Shown here piece by piece: positions 1 through 5,486 of a stretch of DNA of 5,592 nt. The first letter of the stretch is position 1. Each line of letters starts with the position of its first letter. The DNA is from Bacillota bacterium (GTDB taxonomy: Bacteria > Bacillota_A > Clostridia > DSM-8532). The stretch spans positions 1 through 5,592 of the forward strand of contig JAFADM010000609.1 in NCBI GenBank assembly GCA_023424865.1, in the 5' to 3' direction. The position numbers and the translations under genes are program-made. Under the pieces are notes generated by a model that did no database searches, was not told the origin of the DNA, and worked only from the letters and a program-made list of their open reading frames with translations.

Positions 1-541
1 TTCGAACGGCCTCAACGATATTGGGATAAGAATCGATTTCCACATAGGTGATATCCTTGGAAATATCAATTCCCCGTTTTTCAAGGGCGCTGCGGGATAC
101 CAGCTCGGAGGTGCTTAAGCGGACAGTCCCCAGCTTTTTGCCCTTCCAGTTATTTATATCTCTCAGTTCCTCAGCTTTTTCAGGAAGGGAGATAATAAAA
201 TTACCGCCTGAGGCTGTACCTGCAAATACGGTAAGCTCCGCTTTCTGAGCCGCGTAGGTAAGTGACGGAATGATTCCCGAAAGCGTTGCATCGGACTTGC
301 CTATACTGATAGCCTCGATGACGCCGGAGGTTAGATTGGTGTAGGTAACATCCAGTCCTTCTTCCTCGAAATAGCCCTTCAGCTTTGCAATGACGACGAG
401 GGGGCGGTTAATTGATACATTGTCCATAACCACATCCAGCTTATAAACCTCCTCATCCTTTTGAGCAGCGGTGCTTCCGCAGCCTGCAAGGGAAGTAAGG
501 ATAAATGCGAATAAAACGAGTGTTAGTGCTGCTTTTTTCAT
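1..541 (-). CDS. ABC transporter substrate-binding lipoprotein, NMT1/SsuA-like (NitT/TauT family), 3'-truncated by the window edge
   Basis: Only the first 180 codons are present; the gene runs off the left edge. The N-terminus is a lipoprotein signal peptide: MKK, a hydrophobic stretch (residues 4-19) and a lipobox Leu18-Ala19-Gly20-Cys21, so Cys21 should be lipidated and the mature protein anchored outside the membrane. The mature part has family hallmarks: a KGYFEEEGLDV motif near residue 60, then TSGVIEAISIGKSDAT, and a VEIDSYPNIVEAV segment at the cut end. Members bind small solutes such as sulfonates, taurine, nitrate, bicarbonate or pyrimidine precursors and deliver them to an ABC permease; the solute cannot be read here. 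I chose the ATG at 539-541 because AGGAG (551-555) lies 9 nt upstream. An in-frame ATG at 548-550 touches that AGGAG and is less likely. A terminator separates it from the upstream oxidoreductase, so it probably has its own promoter. Confidence 0.88.
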   Translation of the reverse strand, partial: MKKAALTLVLFAFILTSLAGCGSTAAQKDEEVYKLDVVMDNVSINRPLVVIAKLKGYFEEEGLDVTYTNLTSGVIEAISIGKSDATLSGIIPSLTYAAQKAELTVFAGTASGGNFIISLPEKAEELRDINNWKGKKLGTVRLSTSELVSRSALEKRGIDISKDITYVEIDSYPNIVEAVR

Positions 542-555
542 ACTATTCATCTCCT

Positions 556-576
556 AAAGCGGGCTGTGCCCGCAGC
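556..576 (-). repeat. GC-rich hairpin repeat, copy in the lipoprotein leader
   Basis: A perfect 6-bp stem GCGGGC/GCCCGC (559-564 with 568-573) encloses a 3-nt loop. The 21-nt block is the reverse complement of 3864-3884 except for one loop base. Relative to the downstream gene it has the same orientation as the copies at 3864-3906. It lies just upstream of the lipoprotein ribosome binding site. It looks like a dispersed REP-like palindrome or a shared leader element; its function is unknown. Confidence 0.6.
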
Positions 577-582
577 TTGATT

Positions 583-622
583 GCTTGCAAGCGCCGACGA
601 AATAACGTGCTTTTATTGGCGC
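583..622 (-). promoter_or_regulatory. structured leader of the binding-protein gene
   Basis: Two further pairings lie in the 5' leader of the lipoprotein gene. GCGCC (591-595) pairs with GGCGC (618-622), enclosing AATAA (601-605) with TTATT (613-617). An overlapping self-complementary GCTTGCAAGC sits at 583-592. Together with the hairpin at 559-573 this gives a leader of roughly 100 nt with alternative folds. A TATAAA on the minus strand (653-648) could be a -10 box, but I found no convincing -35. No known riboswitch consensus was recognised. Confidence 0.3.
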
Positions 623-683
623 TCTGCGCTATAAGGTTCTAATTGAATTTATACCGTCTTTGTTCATACTCATGGACCGATGT

Positions 684-742
684 CAAAACAAAAGGCTAAG
701 TAAGCAGGCTTAATTCTTTATTAAGCCGGTTTACTTAGCCTT
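684..742 (-). terminator. rho-independent terminator of the oxidoreductase gene
   Basis: A long hairpin: 12 bp of perfect outer stem (692-703 with 731-742) and 7 bp of inner stem (707-713 with 721-727), separated by a small imperfect internal loop and closed by a 7-nt loop (714-720). Read on the minus strand the stem is followed by TTTTGTTTTG, a U-rich tail. It lies about 45 bp past the oxidoreductase stop codon. The plus-strand side has no T-run, so it works in one direction and should separate the oxidoreductase transcript from the lipoprotein gene. Confidence 0.9.
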
Positions 743-786
743 CAGTTGACTGATCAGCCTTGCCATATTAAATTGGTGAGTACGTT

Positions 787-1899
787 TTAAACGGCTGCCT
801 TTTGTTTTGCAAAAAAGATTTTTGCAATGCTGTCCGCCTGAATGACGGCTTTTGCTATTTGCTCCCGCGTAGGCTTGAACTTGCGCACGCGATGGTGATT
901 AAGGGCGTATTCCATGCGTTGGGCAATAACGGCCACATCCTGGGCCTCGTTATCCGCGATGCCAATTTGCTCAAGTGTGATGGGAAGATCCAGAGCTCCC
1001 GTAAAGGCAAGCACCTTTTCGATTTCTTCCAGGGGCTGCTCTTCCAGCACCAGCTGAACCAAAAGTCCGTAATTTACCTTTTCACCATGGAGCAAGGTGC
1101 GGGTATTGGCCACAAAGGTGGTACTGTTGTAGAAGGGATGCGCCAGGCCTTCCCCATAGAGGGCGTCGCTTCTCACGCTTCCCACAATACCGGCCAGAAA
1201 GATAATGGCGTCAACGATTTCCTTGAGGGCTTCTCCGGGGATCTGCCGCTCCACTTCCTCCACTGCGGCAAAGCTATGGCTGTAAAGCACCTCAAGGGCA
1301 AGCTCGGCTATCTTAACCTCGAGCCTTAAGTGAATGTCCTTCCATCCGCGCTTTAGTGCCGGTGCTGTTTCGTACCACTTGACAATGGTATCGGCAATAC
1401 CGGCCTTTAAATACCGGGAAGGCGCCTTTGCTATGATATCAAGATCTGCCAAAACCAATACGGGCGAATGCTGAAGAAGTTCTCCGCCGGCGGAAGCGCC
1501 ATCCGTGGTGTAAAGTACGGAAAGAGCGGACCAGGCGGCGCAGGTAGCTGCGATGGTGGGCACTGTTATAACAGGAATACCTGCCTTTTGACCTGCATTT
1601 TTTGCAGTATCCAGGGCTCTCCCTCCGCCTACGCCGATAAGAACATCCGCACCTTCCTCTTTAGCCCGTTTTGCAACATCGGCGACGAGCTCGTTAGTGG
1701 GATAGCCCTGAAAAAGCTCGGTGGTATGGTGTATCCCATTGGCTTCAAGGCTTTTGAAAAAATCCTCCCCGATGACGGCAAGGGCCGTCGGCCCGCCAAG
1801 AATATACGCCCGGCTTCCCCATTTTTTGATATACCCGCCGGCTTCCTTTATAATACCGGACTGGCTTATGTAAGCTTGGGGGGCTTTAACTAAAACCAT
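787..1899 (-). CDS. iron-containing alcohol dehydrogenase / glycerol dehydrogenase superfamily oxidoreductase
   Basis: A complete 370-residue protein of typical length for the family. The N-terminal Rossmann-like half carries a GGG motif at 91-93 with Asp97 and Lys100 (GGGRALDTAK), which binds the NAD(P)H phosphates, and the conserved TVPTIAATCA stretch at 112-121. Divalent metal ligands are visible as Asp170 (AGIADTIVKW), His254 (GLAHPFYN) and His271 (LLHGEKVNYG), matching the Asp/His/His set of GldA-type enzymes. It therefore should be a soluble, metal-dependent NAD(P)H oxidoreductase acting on an alcohol/aldehyde or a 2-hydroxy/2-oxo acid; the true substrate is not readable. The start is supported by AAGGAGG (1907-1913) 7 nt upstream of the ATG. 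It is transcribed divergently from the YezD/nitrogenase-like genes, shares a regulatory region with them, and ends at its own terminator. It may reduce an aldehyde feeding the nitrogenase-like enzyme, but this is inference. Confidence 0.92.
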   Translation of the reverse strand: MVLVKAPQAYISQSGIIKEAGGYIKKWGSRAYILGGPTALAVIGEDFFKSLEANGIHHTTELFQGYPTNELVADVAKRAKEEGADVLIGVGGGRALDTAKNAGQKAGIPVITVPTIAATCAAWSALSVLYTTDGASAGGELLQHSPVLVLADLDIIAKAPSRYLKAGIADTIVKWYETAPALKRGWKDIHLRLEVKIAELALEVLYSHSFAAVEEVERQIPGEALKEIVDAIIFLAGIVGSVRSDALYGEGLAHPFYNSTTFVANTRTLLHGEKVNYGLLVQLVLEEQPLEEIEKVLAFTGALDLPITLEQIGIADNEAQDVAVIAQRMEYALNHHRVRKFKPTREQIAKAVIQADSIAKIFFAKQKAAV

Positions 1900-1931
1900 G
1901 TTTACTCCTCCTTGCTAACGCTATAAAAATA

Positions 1932-1961
1932 TTCATATTATTCATATAAGTATTATATGAA
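1932..1961. promoter_or_regulatory. candidate operator in front of the oxidoreductase gene
   Basis: A perfect inverted repeat with 9-bp arms, TTCATATAA (1941-1949) and TTATATGAA (1953-1961), and a 3-bp spacer. A third half-site, TTCATATTA (1932-1940), stands directly next to it as a tandem copy. It lies just downstream of the predicted oxidoreductase start point and also contains a minus-strand TATAAT (1957-1952). Repressor binding here would block the gene. The half-site resembles that of the dyad at 2058-2087. Confidence 0.55.
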
Positions 1962-1970
1962 TTAAAAAGA

Positions 1971-1999
1971 ATTTAAACACAAAAAGAATGGAATGTCAA
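1971..1999 (-). promoter_or_regulatory. sigma-A-type promoter for the oxidoreductase gene
   Basis: On the minus strand a perfect -35 TTGACA (1999-1994) is followed after 17 bp by TTAAAT (1976-1971), which matches 4 of 6 positions of the -10 consensus. Transcription would start near 1964 and leave a leader of about 65 nt before the ATG at 1899. Confidence 0.55.
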
Positions 2000-2019
2000 T
2001 TGGGTTTTCAAAATTTTTC

Positions 2020-2049
2020 TTGACAAAGGATTTGGCCGTATCCTATGCT
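2020..2049 (+). promoter_or_regulatory. promoter P1 of the yezD/nitrogenase-like genes
   Basis: A perfect -35 TTGACA (2020-2025), an 18-bp spacer and a -10 TATGCT (2044-2049, 4 of 6 matches). The predicted start is near 2056, directly before the dyad at 2058-2087, an arrangement suited to repression. Confidence 0.5.
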
Positions 2050-2057
2050 AATAGAAG

Positions 2058-2087
2058 AACATATAAATCATATATGATAAATATGTT
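2058..2087. promoter_or_regulatory. 30-bp dyad, candidate operator of the yezD/nitrogenase-like genes
   Basis: Outer arms AACATAT (2058-2064) and ATATGTT (2081-2087) share a centre (2072.5) with an inner perfect 12-bp palindrome ATCATATATGAT (2067-2078). Only the AA/AA pairs at 2065-2066 and 2079-2080 break symmetry, so 26 of 30 bases are symmetric. It lies between the P1 start point and the P2 -10 box, which it touches. The extent of symmetry suggests a dimeric or tetrameric DNA-binding protein; the regulator is unknown. Confidence 0.6.
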
Positions 2088-2092
2088 ATAAT
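2084..2092 (+). promoter_or_regulatory. promoter P2, extended -10 box
   Basis: TGTTATAAT is a perfect extended -10 (TGnTATAAT). No good -35 is seen at 17 bp upstream (TAAATC), as is common for extended -10 promoters. A start near 2099 would give a leader of about 100 nt ahead of yezD. The box overlaps the last base of the adjacent dyad. Confidence 0.5.
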
Positions 2093-2098
2093 GTATGC

Positions 2099-2187
2099 GA
2101 GCTGTGATAGTACCAACCGGACATCCGGAGGCCGACTTGTTCCGAAAGCAACTGGGATGAATTGACTTTGTTATATAAACCGGAAAC
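2099..2187 (+). promoter_or_regulatory. possible structured 5' leader upstream of yezD
   Basis: The leader is far more GC-rich than the flanking promoter DNA. It contains a small perfect hairpin, CCGGA (2117-2121) with TCCGG (2124-2128), followed by a GC-rich stretch (2129-2156) holding CCGAAAG. This composition break suggests a folded RNA, but I could not match it to a known riboswitch (S-box, T-box, TPP, cobalamin and c-di-GMP motifs are absent) and saw no terminator before yezD. A two-codon ATG-AAT-TGA minimal frame sits at 2157-2165; its significance is unknown. Confidence 0.3.
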
Positions 2188-2200
2188 GGGAGTGATGATT

Positions 2201-2362
2201 ATGGTGGAGTACAAAAAATCCAAAGATGACAAAAAGCTGCCTGAAGAAGTTTACAATAAGCTTTTAGAATACCTGGGAGATTTAAAATACGGATCTGTCA
2301 CCCTTGTTATCCAGGACGAAAAGATTGTTCAAATTGATAAAAACGAAAAGTACCGCCTATAG
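2201..2362 (+). CDS. yezD: YezD-like small protein (DUF2292)
   Basis: A 53-residue, charged, soluble protein with no signal peptide or membrane segment. An N-terminal lysine-rich stretch (residues 5-12, KKSKDDKK) precedes a predicted helix (14-28, PEEVYNKLLEYLGDL). Two beta strands follow (30-38 and 41-46: YGSVTLVIQ, KIVQID) with the ending QIDKNEKYR, the pattern I recognise as DUF2292/YezD. Its biochemical function is unknown; from memory these proteins often sit beside sulfur uptake and assimilation genes. I chose the ATG at 2201 because GGGAG (2188-2192) lies 8 nt upstream. A longer frame could open at TTG 2162 or ATG 2195, but neither has a well-placed ribosome binding site. It is the first gene of the plus-strand group, 80 bp before the NifK-like gene and probably co-transcribed with it. 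Confidence 0.8.
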   Translation: MVEYKKSKDDKKLPEEVYNKLLEYLGDLKYGSVTLVIQDEKIVQIDKNEKYRL

Positions 2363-2372
2363 CGATGCCCTA

Positions 2373-2393
2373 ATCCGAAATCTCTTTTCGGAT
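2373..2393 (+). promoter_or_regulatory. intercistronic hairpin after yezD
   Basis: A perfect 8-bp stem, ATCCGAAA (2373-2380) with TTTCGGAT (2386-2393), and a 5-nt loop. No U-run follows on either strand, so it is unlikely to be a full terminator. It may be a stability or processing element that sets the ratio of yezD to the following mRNA. Confidence 0.45.
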
Positions 2394-2428
2394 AAAAGCA
2401 GCAATTATAGCGGATCAATTTTTTATGT

Positions 2429-2436
2429 GGGAGGAG
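2429..2436 (+). promoter_or_regulatory. ribosome binding site that decides the NifK-like start
   Basis: GGGAGGAG lies 6 nt before TTG 2443-2445. The in-frame ATG at 2425 lies upstream of this site and is preceded only by AT-rich sequence without a ribosome binding site, so translation most likely starts at the TTG. Confidence 0.65.
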
Positions 2437-2442
2437 AACCTT

Positions 2443-3777
2443 TTGGCTGATTTTATTGAACGCGCGAAATTTTCATGTGCCCTTGGAGGTGCCATTGCAA
2501 CCCTTACAGCTATTCACCGGGCCGTTCCCATCGTACACGCTTCCGGTGGCTGCGGCGCGATGCTTTCCAATACCTACAGCATGGCAGCGGGTTACAGAGG
2601 CTCTGGTTACTGTGGTGGAAACATGCTGCCCACCTCAAATATTTCTGAAAACGATATTGTTTTCGGAGGAGAAGATCGGCTCAATGAACAAATTGAGAGC
2701 ACCCTGCGCATCATTGACGGCGATTTGTATTTCGTGGTCACCGGATGTCAGGTTGAAATCATCGGTGACGACGCCCGCGGAGTAGCACGGCGTTTCAGAG
2801 AGCAAAACGTCTTTGGCACCGCAACACCGGGCTTCAGGGGAAATACCTTTAAAGGCTATGATCTCGTTCTTAAAACACTGGTTGAGGAGCTTATAGAGCC
2901 CAGCTCTGTTAAAGAAGCTTTCACAGTCAATATTTTGGGTGTGGTTCCTGGTCATGATGTGTTTTATCGAGGAAATCTGTCTGAGATAAAACGCCTGCTC
3001 TCCCTTTTGGGTATAAGGGCCAATACCTTCTTTAGCGACAATGAAACAGTGGAGAGAATTAAAACCTATGGAAAGGCCTCTCTTTCCGTTGTCTTTTCTG
3101 AAAGTCACGGCATAGAACCTGCCCAGGCCTTCCAGGATGTTCATGACATTCCCTATATCACGGCTGATTTGCCTGTTGGCCCCACCGGGACAGAGCGTTT
3201 TTTAAGAGATATCGGAAGGCATTTTAATATCGACGATAAGGTTGTAGAGAATGTCATCGCCAGGGAAAAAGCCTGGTATTACAGCTATATCGAGCGTATC
3301 GTCGATATTTATTCCGATTTGGATTTACAGCGTTACGCCATCGTATCTGCCGACAGCTATTATGCCTATCCCCTAACCCGTTTTCTTTCTGAGGATTTGG
3401 GATGGATCCCCTATCTTACGGTTATAAACGATTTATATGAGGATGAGGAAACAGCCCGGTATATTGTAAAATTTACGGATTTGCAGTCCGAAACGAAACC
3501 AAATGTGGTTTTTGAGCCCCATGCCGGACGTCTTTTGCATCACATCCGTAAAAACTGGCCCGACAATAAAAATGAACGTTATTACAACGCGTTGAGCCCG
3601 GCTTTTCTGGTTGGCAGCGGCATTGACGGCGGAACCGCCCAGAAAATAGGGGCTTCCTTCCTGTCGGTTGCTTTCCCTGTTTCCAACCGGGTTGTTCTGG
3701 CCAAGGGCTATACCGGTTTCAGAGGCGGTATAAGCCTGGCGGAGGATCTTTTATCGGCACTGGTATCCAACCGCTGA
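2443..3777 (+). CDS. nitrogenase component 1 family protein, NifK-like subunit
   Basis: A 444-residue soluble protein of the oxidoreductase/nitrogenase component 1 family (PF00148), close in length to NifK/NifN-like proteins but without NifK's longer N-terminus. Three cysteines match the P-cluster ligands of NifK: Cys12 (KFSCALGG), Cys37 (SGGCGAM) and Cys102 (VTGCQVEIIGDD). The first two are 25 residues apart, exactly as NifK Cys70-Cys95. Other hallmarks are IVFGGEDRL near 72-80, IIGDD after Cys102, PGFRGNTFKGYD near 130, and GYTGFRGGISLAEDLL at the C-terminus. Cys57 is an extra cysteine. It should pair with the NifD-like protein encoded 179 bp downstream and sit at the [Fe-S] cluster interface that receives electrons from a NifH-like reductase. 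NifK, NifN, VnfK/AnfK and non-nitrogen-fixing homologues cannot be separated cleanly by eye. The TTG start is preferred to ATG 2425 because of its ribosome binding site. Confidence 0.85.
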   Translation: MADFIERAKFSCALGGAIATLTAIHRAVPIVHASGGCGAMLSNTYSMAAGYRGSGYCGGNMLPTSNISENDIVFGGEDRLNEQIESTLRIIDGDLYFVVTGCQVEIIGDDARGVARRFREQNVFGTATPGFRGNTFKGYDLVLKTLVEELIEPSSVKEAFTVNILGVVPGHDVFYRGNLSEIKRLLSLLGIRANTFFSDNETVERIKTYGKASLSVVFSESHGIEPAQAFQDVHDIPYITADLPVGPTGTERFLRDIGRHFNIDDKVVENVIAREKAWYYSYIERIVDIYSDLDLQRYAIVSADSYYAYPLTRFLSEDLGWIPYLTVINDLYEDEETARYIVKFTDLQSETKPNVVFEPHAGRLLHHIRKNWPDNKNERYYNALSPAFLVGSGIDGGTAQKIGASFLSVAFPVSNRVVLAKGYTGFRGGISLAEDLLSALVSNR

Positions 3778-3863
3778 CGCAAAGCAACTGATGCATTAGT
3801 ACCTTATGGCAGATAAACGTCAATAAAAAACAAGAATTTATATCGCCGCTTTTTTCCAATTTG

Positions 3864-3906
3864 GCTGCGGGCAAAGCCCGCTTTGGTTACGGGCAAAGCC
3901 CGCTTT
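3864..3906 (+). repeat. two tandem GC-rich hairpin repeats between the K-like and D-like genes
   Basis: Unit 1 has a 6-bp stem GCGGGC/GCCCGC with an AAA loop (3867-3881) followed by TTT. Unit 2 has a 5-bp stem CGGGC/GCCCG with an AAA loop (3890-3902) and a CTTT tail. They share GGGCAAAGCCCGCTTT. Unit 1 matches 556-576 in reverse complement except for one loop base. The tails are too short for efficient terminators, but they could attenuate or stabilise the mRNA and so set the K:D ratio. They may simply be members of a dispersed palindromic repeat. Confidence 0.6.
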
Positions 3907-3956
3907 AGATCTGAGGCCAAAGAACGTTATGCATGAGAAAGGAAGGTTAATTCAAT

Positions 3957-5486
3957 ATGTCTAAACTAAATGAAGGTCTTACCTATCAGTATTTAAGCGC
4001 CAATTCCCCGCCCACCCGGGAAGAGCGTGTGGGCGTGTGCAGCGCTTTTGTGGGCTCCGGCTCCTCTTTAAAAACGGGCATGGGAAACGGTTGTGCCAAG
4101 TTTTGCAGCAGAAAATTTTCACAGGGCAGCGGATGTCAATTGCTTCTTGCCCTTGGTATCGTCGCCAGCCTTACCAATGTGGTGGTGATTATCCATTCCC
4201 CTCTGGGCTGCGCTTCCTCCAATGTGGGCAGCGCCGGAATCCGTAAGGGCCTTAGAGCATCCAAGGGCAAGGTGGCGGATGAATACATATGGCTTCATAC
4301 CAATCTGGACGAGATAGATGTTATAAGCGGCGGAACGGAAAAGCTTAAGCGGACCATTCTCTATGCGGAGCAGGAATACAGGCCCGAGGCCATTATTGTT
4401 GCCAACGGCTGTGTGCCCGGTATTATCGGCGACGATATCGACTCTGTCATTGAAGATCTGGGCAAGCGCATTTCCACCAAAATTGTTCCGGTTCACTGTG
4501 AAGGCTTTAGAAGCAAATTTGTGGCCAGCGGCTATGACTCGGCTTATCACGGCGTACTAAAGAAGTTGGTGGATCCGCCCCAGCGTTATGAGGAAGCCAT
4601 ACCGGACGAGGCCAGAGCCATAAAGGAAAAATACAAGTACAGCAAAACCGTGAATATTTTAAATGTAGGTTCCAACAGCTACGGCGATGAGGTTGAGCTG
4701 TCACGCTTGGTGGCTGCCCTTGGCCTTACCCCCCGGGTTCTTCCACTTCATAACGATGTGGCCGAGCTTTCCCGCATAAGCGAGGCTGCGCTTAACGTAA
4801 GCATCTGCTCCACCCATGACGATTATCTTGTAGGCCATCTCAAGGAACGTTTCGGAACCGATTACATCCTGGGAACCCTGCCCATCGGTATAAAAAACAC
4901 TTCCCGCTGGATACGTGAAATTGCAGAAGTTTTCCATCTTGAAAAGGAAGCAGAGCGTCTGATTGAATTGGAAACCGAAAGGCTTGAAGAGGCGCTGGCA
5001 CCCTTTAGAAAGGTGCTCCAGGGAAAAACCGTTTATGTGGGAGGCGGAGAAACCCGAATCTTTACAACCGGCGAATTCTTTCAGCATCTTGGCATGAAGG
5101 TTGTGGGCTATAAGCCCCATAATTTTGACCGCTTTGCCCTTCACTTTCTGGATGATGTGGAAAGCGACGTGGTTGTGGAGGTTGCTCCCGGCCAGCCCGC
5201 GGAGGAAATCAACTTGCTTAACAAGCTGCGGCCGGATCTTTATGTGGGACATATGGGCGCCAATGGCTGGGTGACAAAGCTTGGCATCTCCAACATGCCC
5301 CTGTTTGGCCAGTCCTTTAATTACATGGGCTATTCGGGAGCCTATGAGCTGGCTCGCAAGGCAGCCAAGGTTATTCAGAACACCAGCTTTGTTAAGAAAA
5401 TATCAGGTAATGTGGCGCTTCCCTTCAGGGACACCTGGTACGAGGAGAACCCCTTTGACAATATCAAGAATCAGGAGGCCTTTTAA
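3957..5486 (+). CDS. nitrogenase component 1 family protein, NifD-like subunit lacking key N2-reduction residues
   Basis: A 509-residue soluble protein of the nitrogenase component 1 family (PF00148). P-cluster-type cysteines are Cys60 (GSGCQ), Cys85 (SPLGCAS) and Cys152 (NGCVPGIIGDDIDSV). HCEGFR at 180-185 matches the NifD Cys183 region. Cys284 (LNVSICSTHDDY) aligns without gaps over 22 residues with the NifD segment holding cofactor ligand Cys275. In contrast NifD Gln191, His195 and His442 align to Val189, Tyr193 and a non-His (Pro or Phe in PLFGQSFNY, about 444-453); VGGGETR replaces NifD VGGLRPR. The N-terminal ~50 residues carry extra cysteines (Cys28, Cys46, Cys50). So a P-cluster-like and probably a cofactor-like cluster are bound, but nitrogen fixation is unlikely. 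GGAAGG (3941-3946) lies 10 nt before the ATG. The gene follows the NifK-like gene, its likely partner; a NifH-like reductase is expected nearby but lies outside the window. Confidence 0.88.
   Translation: MSKLNEGLTYQYLSANSPPTREERVGVCSAFVGSGSSLKTGMGNGCAKFCSRKFSQGSGCQLLLALGIVASLTNVVVIIHSPLGCASSNVGSAGIRKGLRASKGKVADEYIWLHTNLDEIDVISGGTEKLKRTILYAEQEYRPEAIIVANGCVPGIIGDDIDSVIEDLGKRISTKIVPVHCEGFRSKFVASGYDSAYHGVLKKLVDPPQRYEEAIPDEARAIKEKYKYSKTVNILNVGSNSYGDEVELSRLVAALGLTPRVLPLHNDVAELSRISEAALNVSICSTHDDYLVGHLKERFGTDYILGTLPIGIKNTSRWIREIAEVFHLEKEAERLIELETERLEEALAPFRKVLQGKTVYVGGGETRIFTTGEFFQHLGMKVVGYKPHNFDRFALHFLDDVESDVVVEVAPGQPAEEINLLNKLRPDLYVGHMGANGWVTKLGISNMPLFGQSFNYMGYSGAYELARKAAKVIQNTSFVKKISGNVALPFRDTWYEENPFDNIKNQEAF

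Noticed and set aside
48..248. Plus-strand 66-residue open frame at the left edge
   Set aside because: It lies antisense to the binding-protein gene, whose signal peptide, lipobox and family motifs are clear.
664..686. Minus-strand TTGACA (686-681) as -35 for the binding-protein gene
   Set aside because: It is part of the terminator tail, and no -10 box occurs at 16-18 bp; the nearest TATAAA is 27 bp away.
802..1329. Long plus-strand open frame opposite the oxidoreductase gene
   Set aside because: Its translation resembles no family and lies antisense to a well-supported 370-residue enzyme with clear cofactor and metal motifs; the same applies to the frame at 1468-1893.
1985..2005. CymR-type sulfur operator near the GGAATGTCAATT stretch
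   Set aside because: The match to what I remember of the CymR site is too loose, and the sequence is better explained as the oxidoreductase -35 region.
2162..2200. Longer YezD start at TTG 2162
   Set aside because: No ribosome binding site in front, and the extra residues do not look like the family; ATG 2201 has GGGAG at 8 nt.
2635..3144. Minus-strand open frame inside the NifK-like gene
   Set aside because: No convincing ribosome binding site or domain was seen; it is a shadow of the coding strand. The same holds for 4119-4550 and 4701-5252.
3864..3906. Rho-independent terminator between the K-like and D-like genes
   Set aside because: The stems are only 5-6 bp and the T-runs only 3 nt, too weak for a confident terminator, although partial attenuation is possible.
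2443..5486. True molybdenum nitrogenase (nifK-nifD)
   Set aside because: Gene order is K before D, the D-like subunit lacks the Gln191, His195 and His442 equivalents, and no nifH, nifE, nifN or nifB is adjacent within the window.
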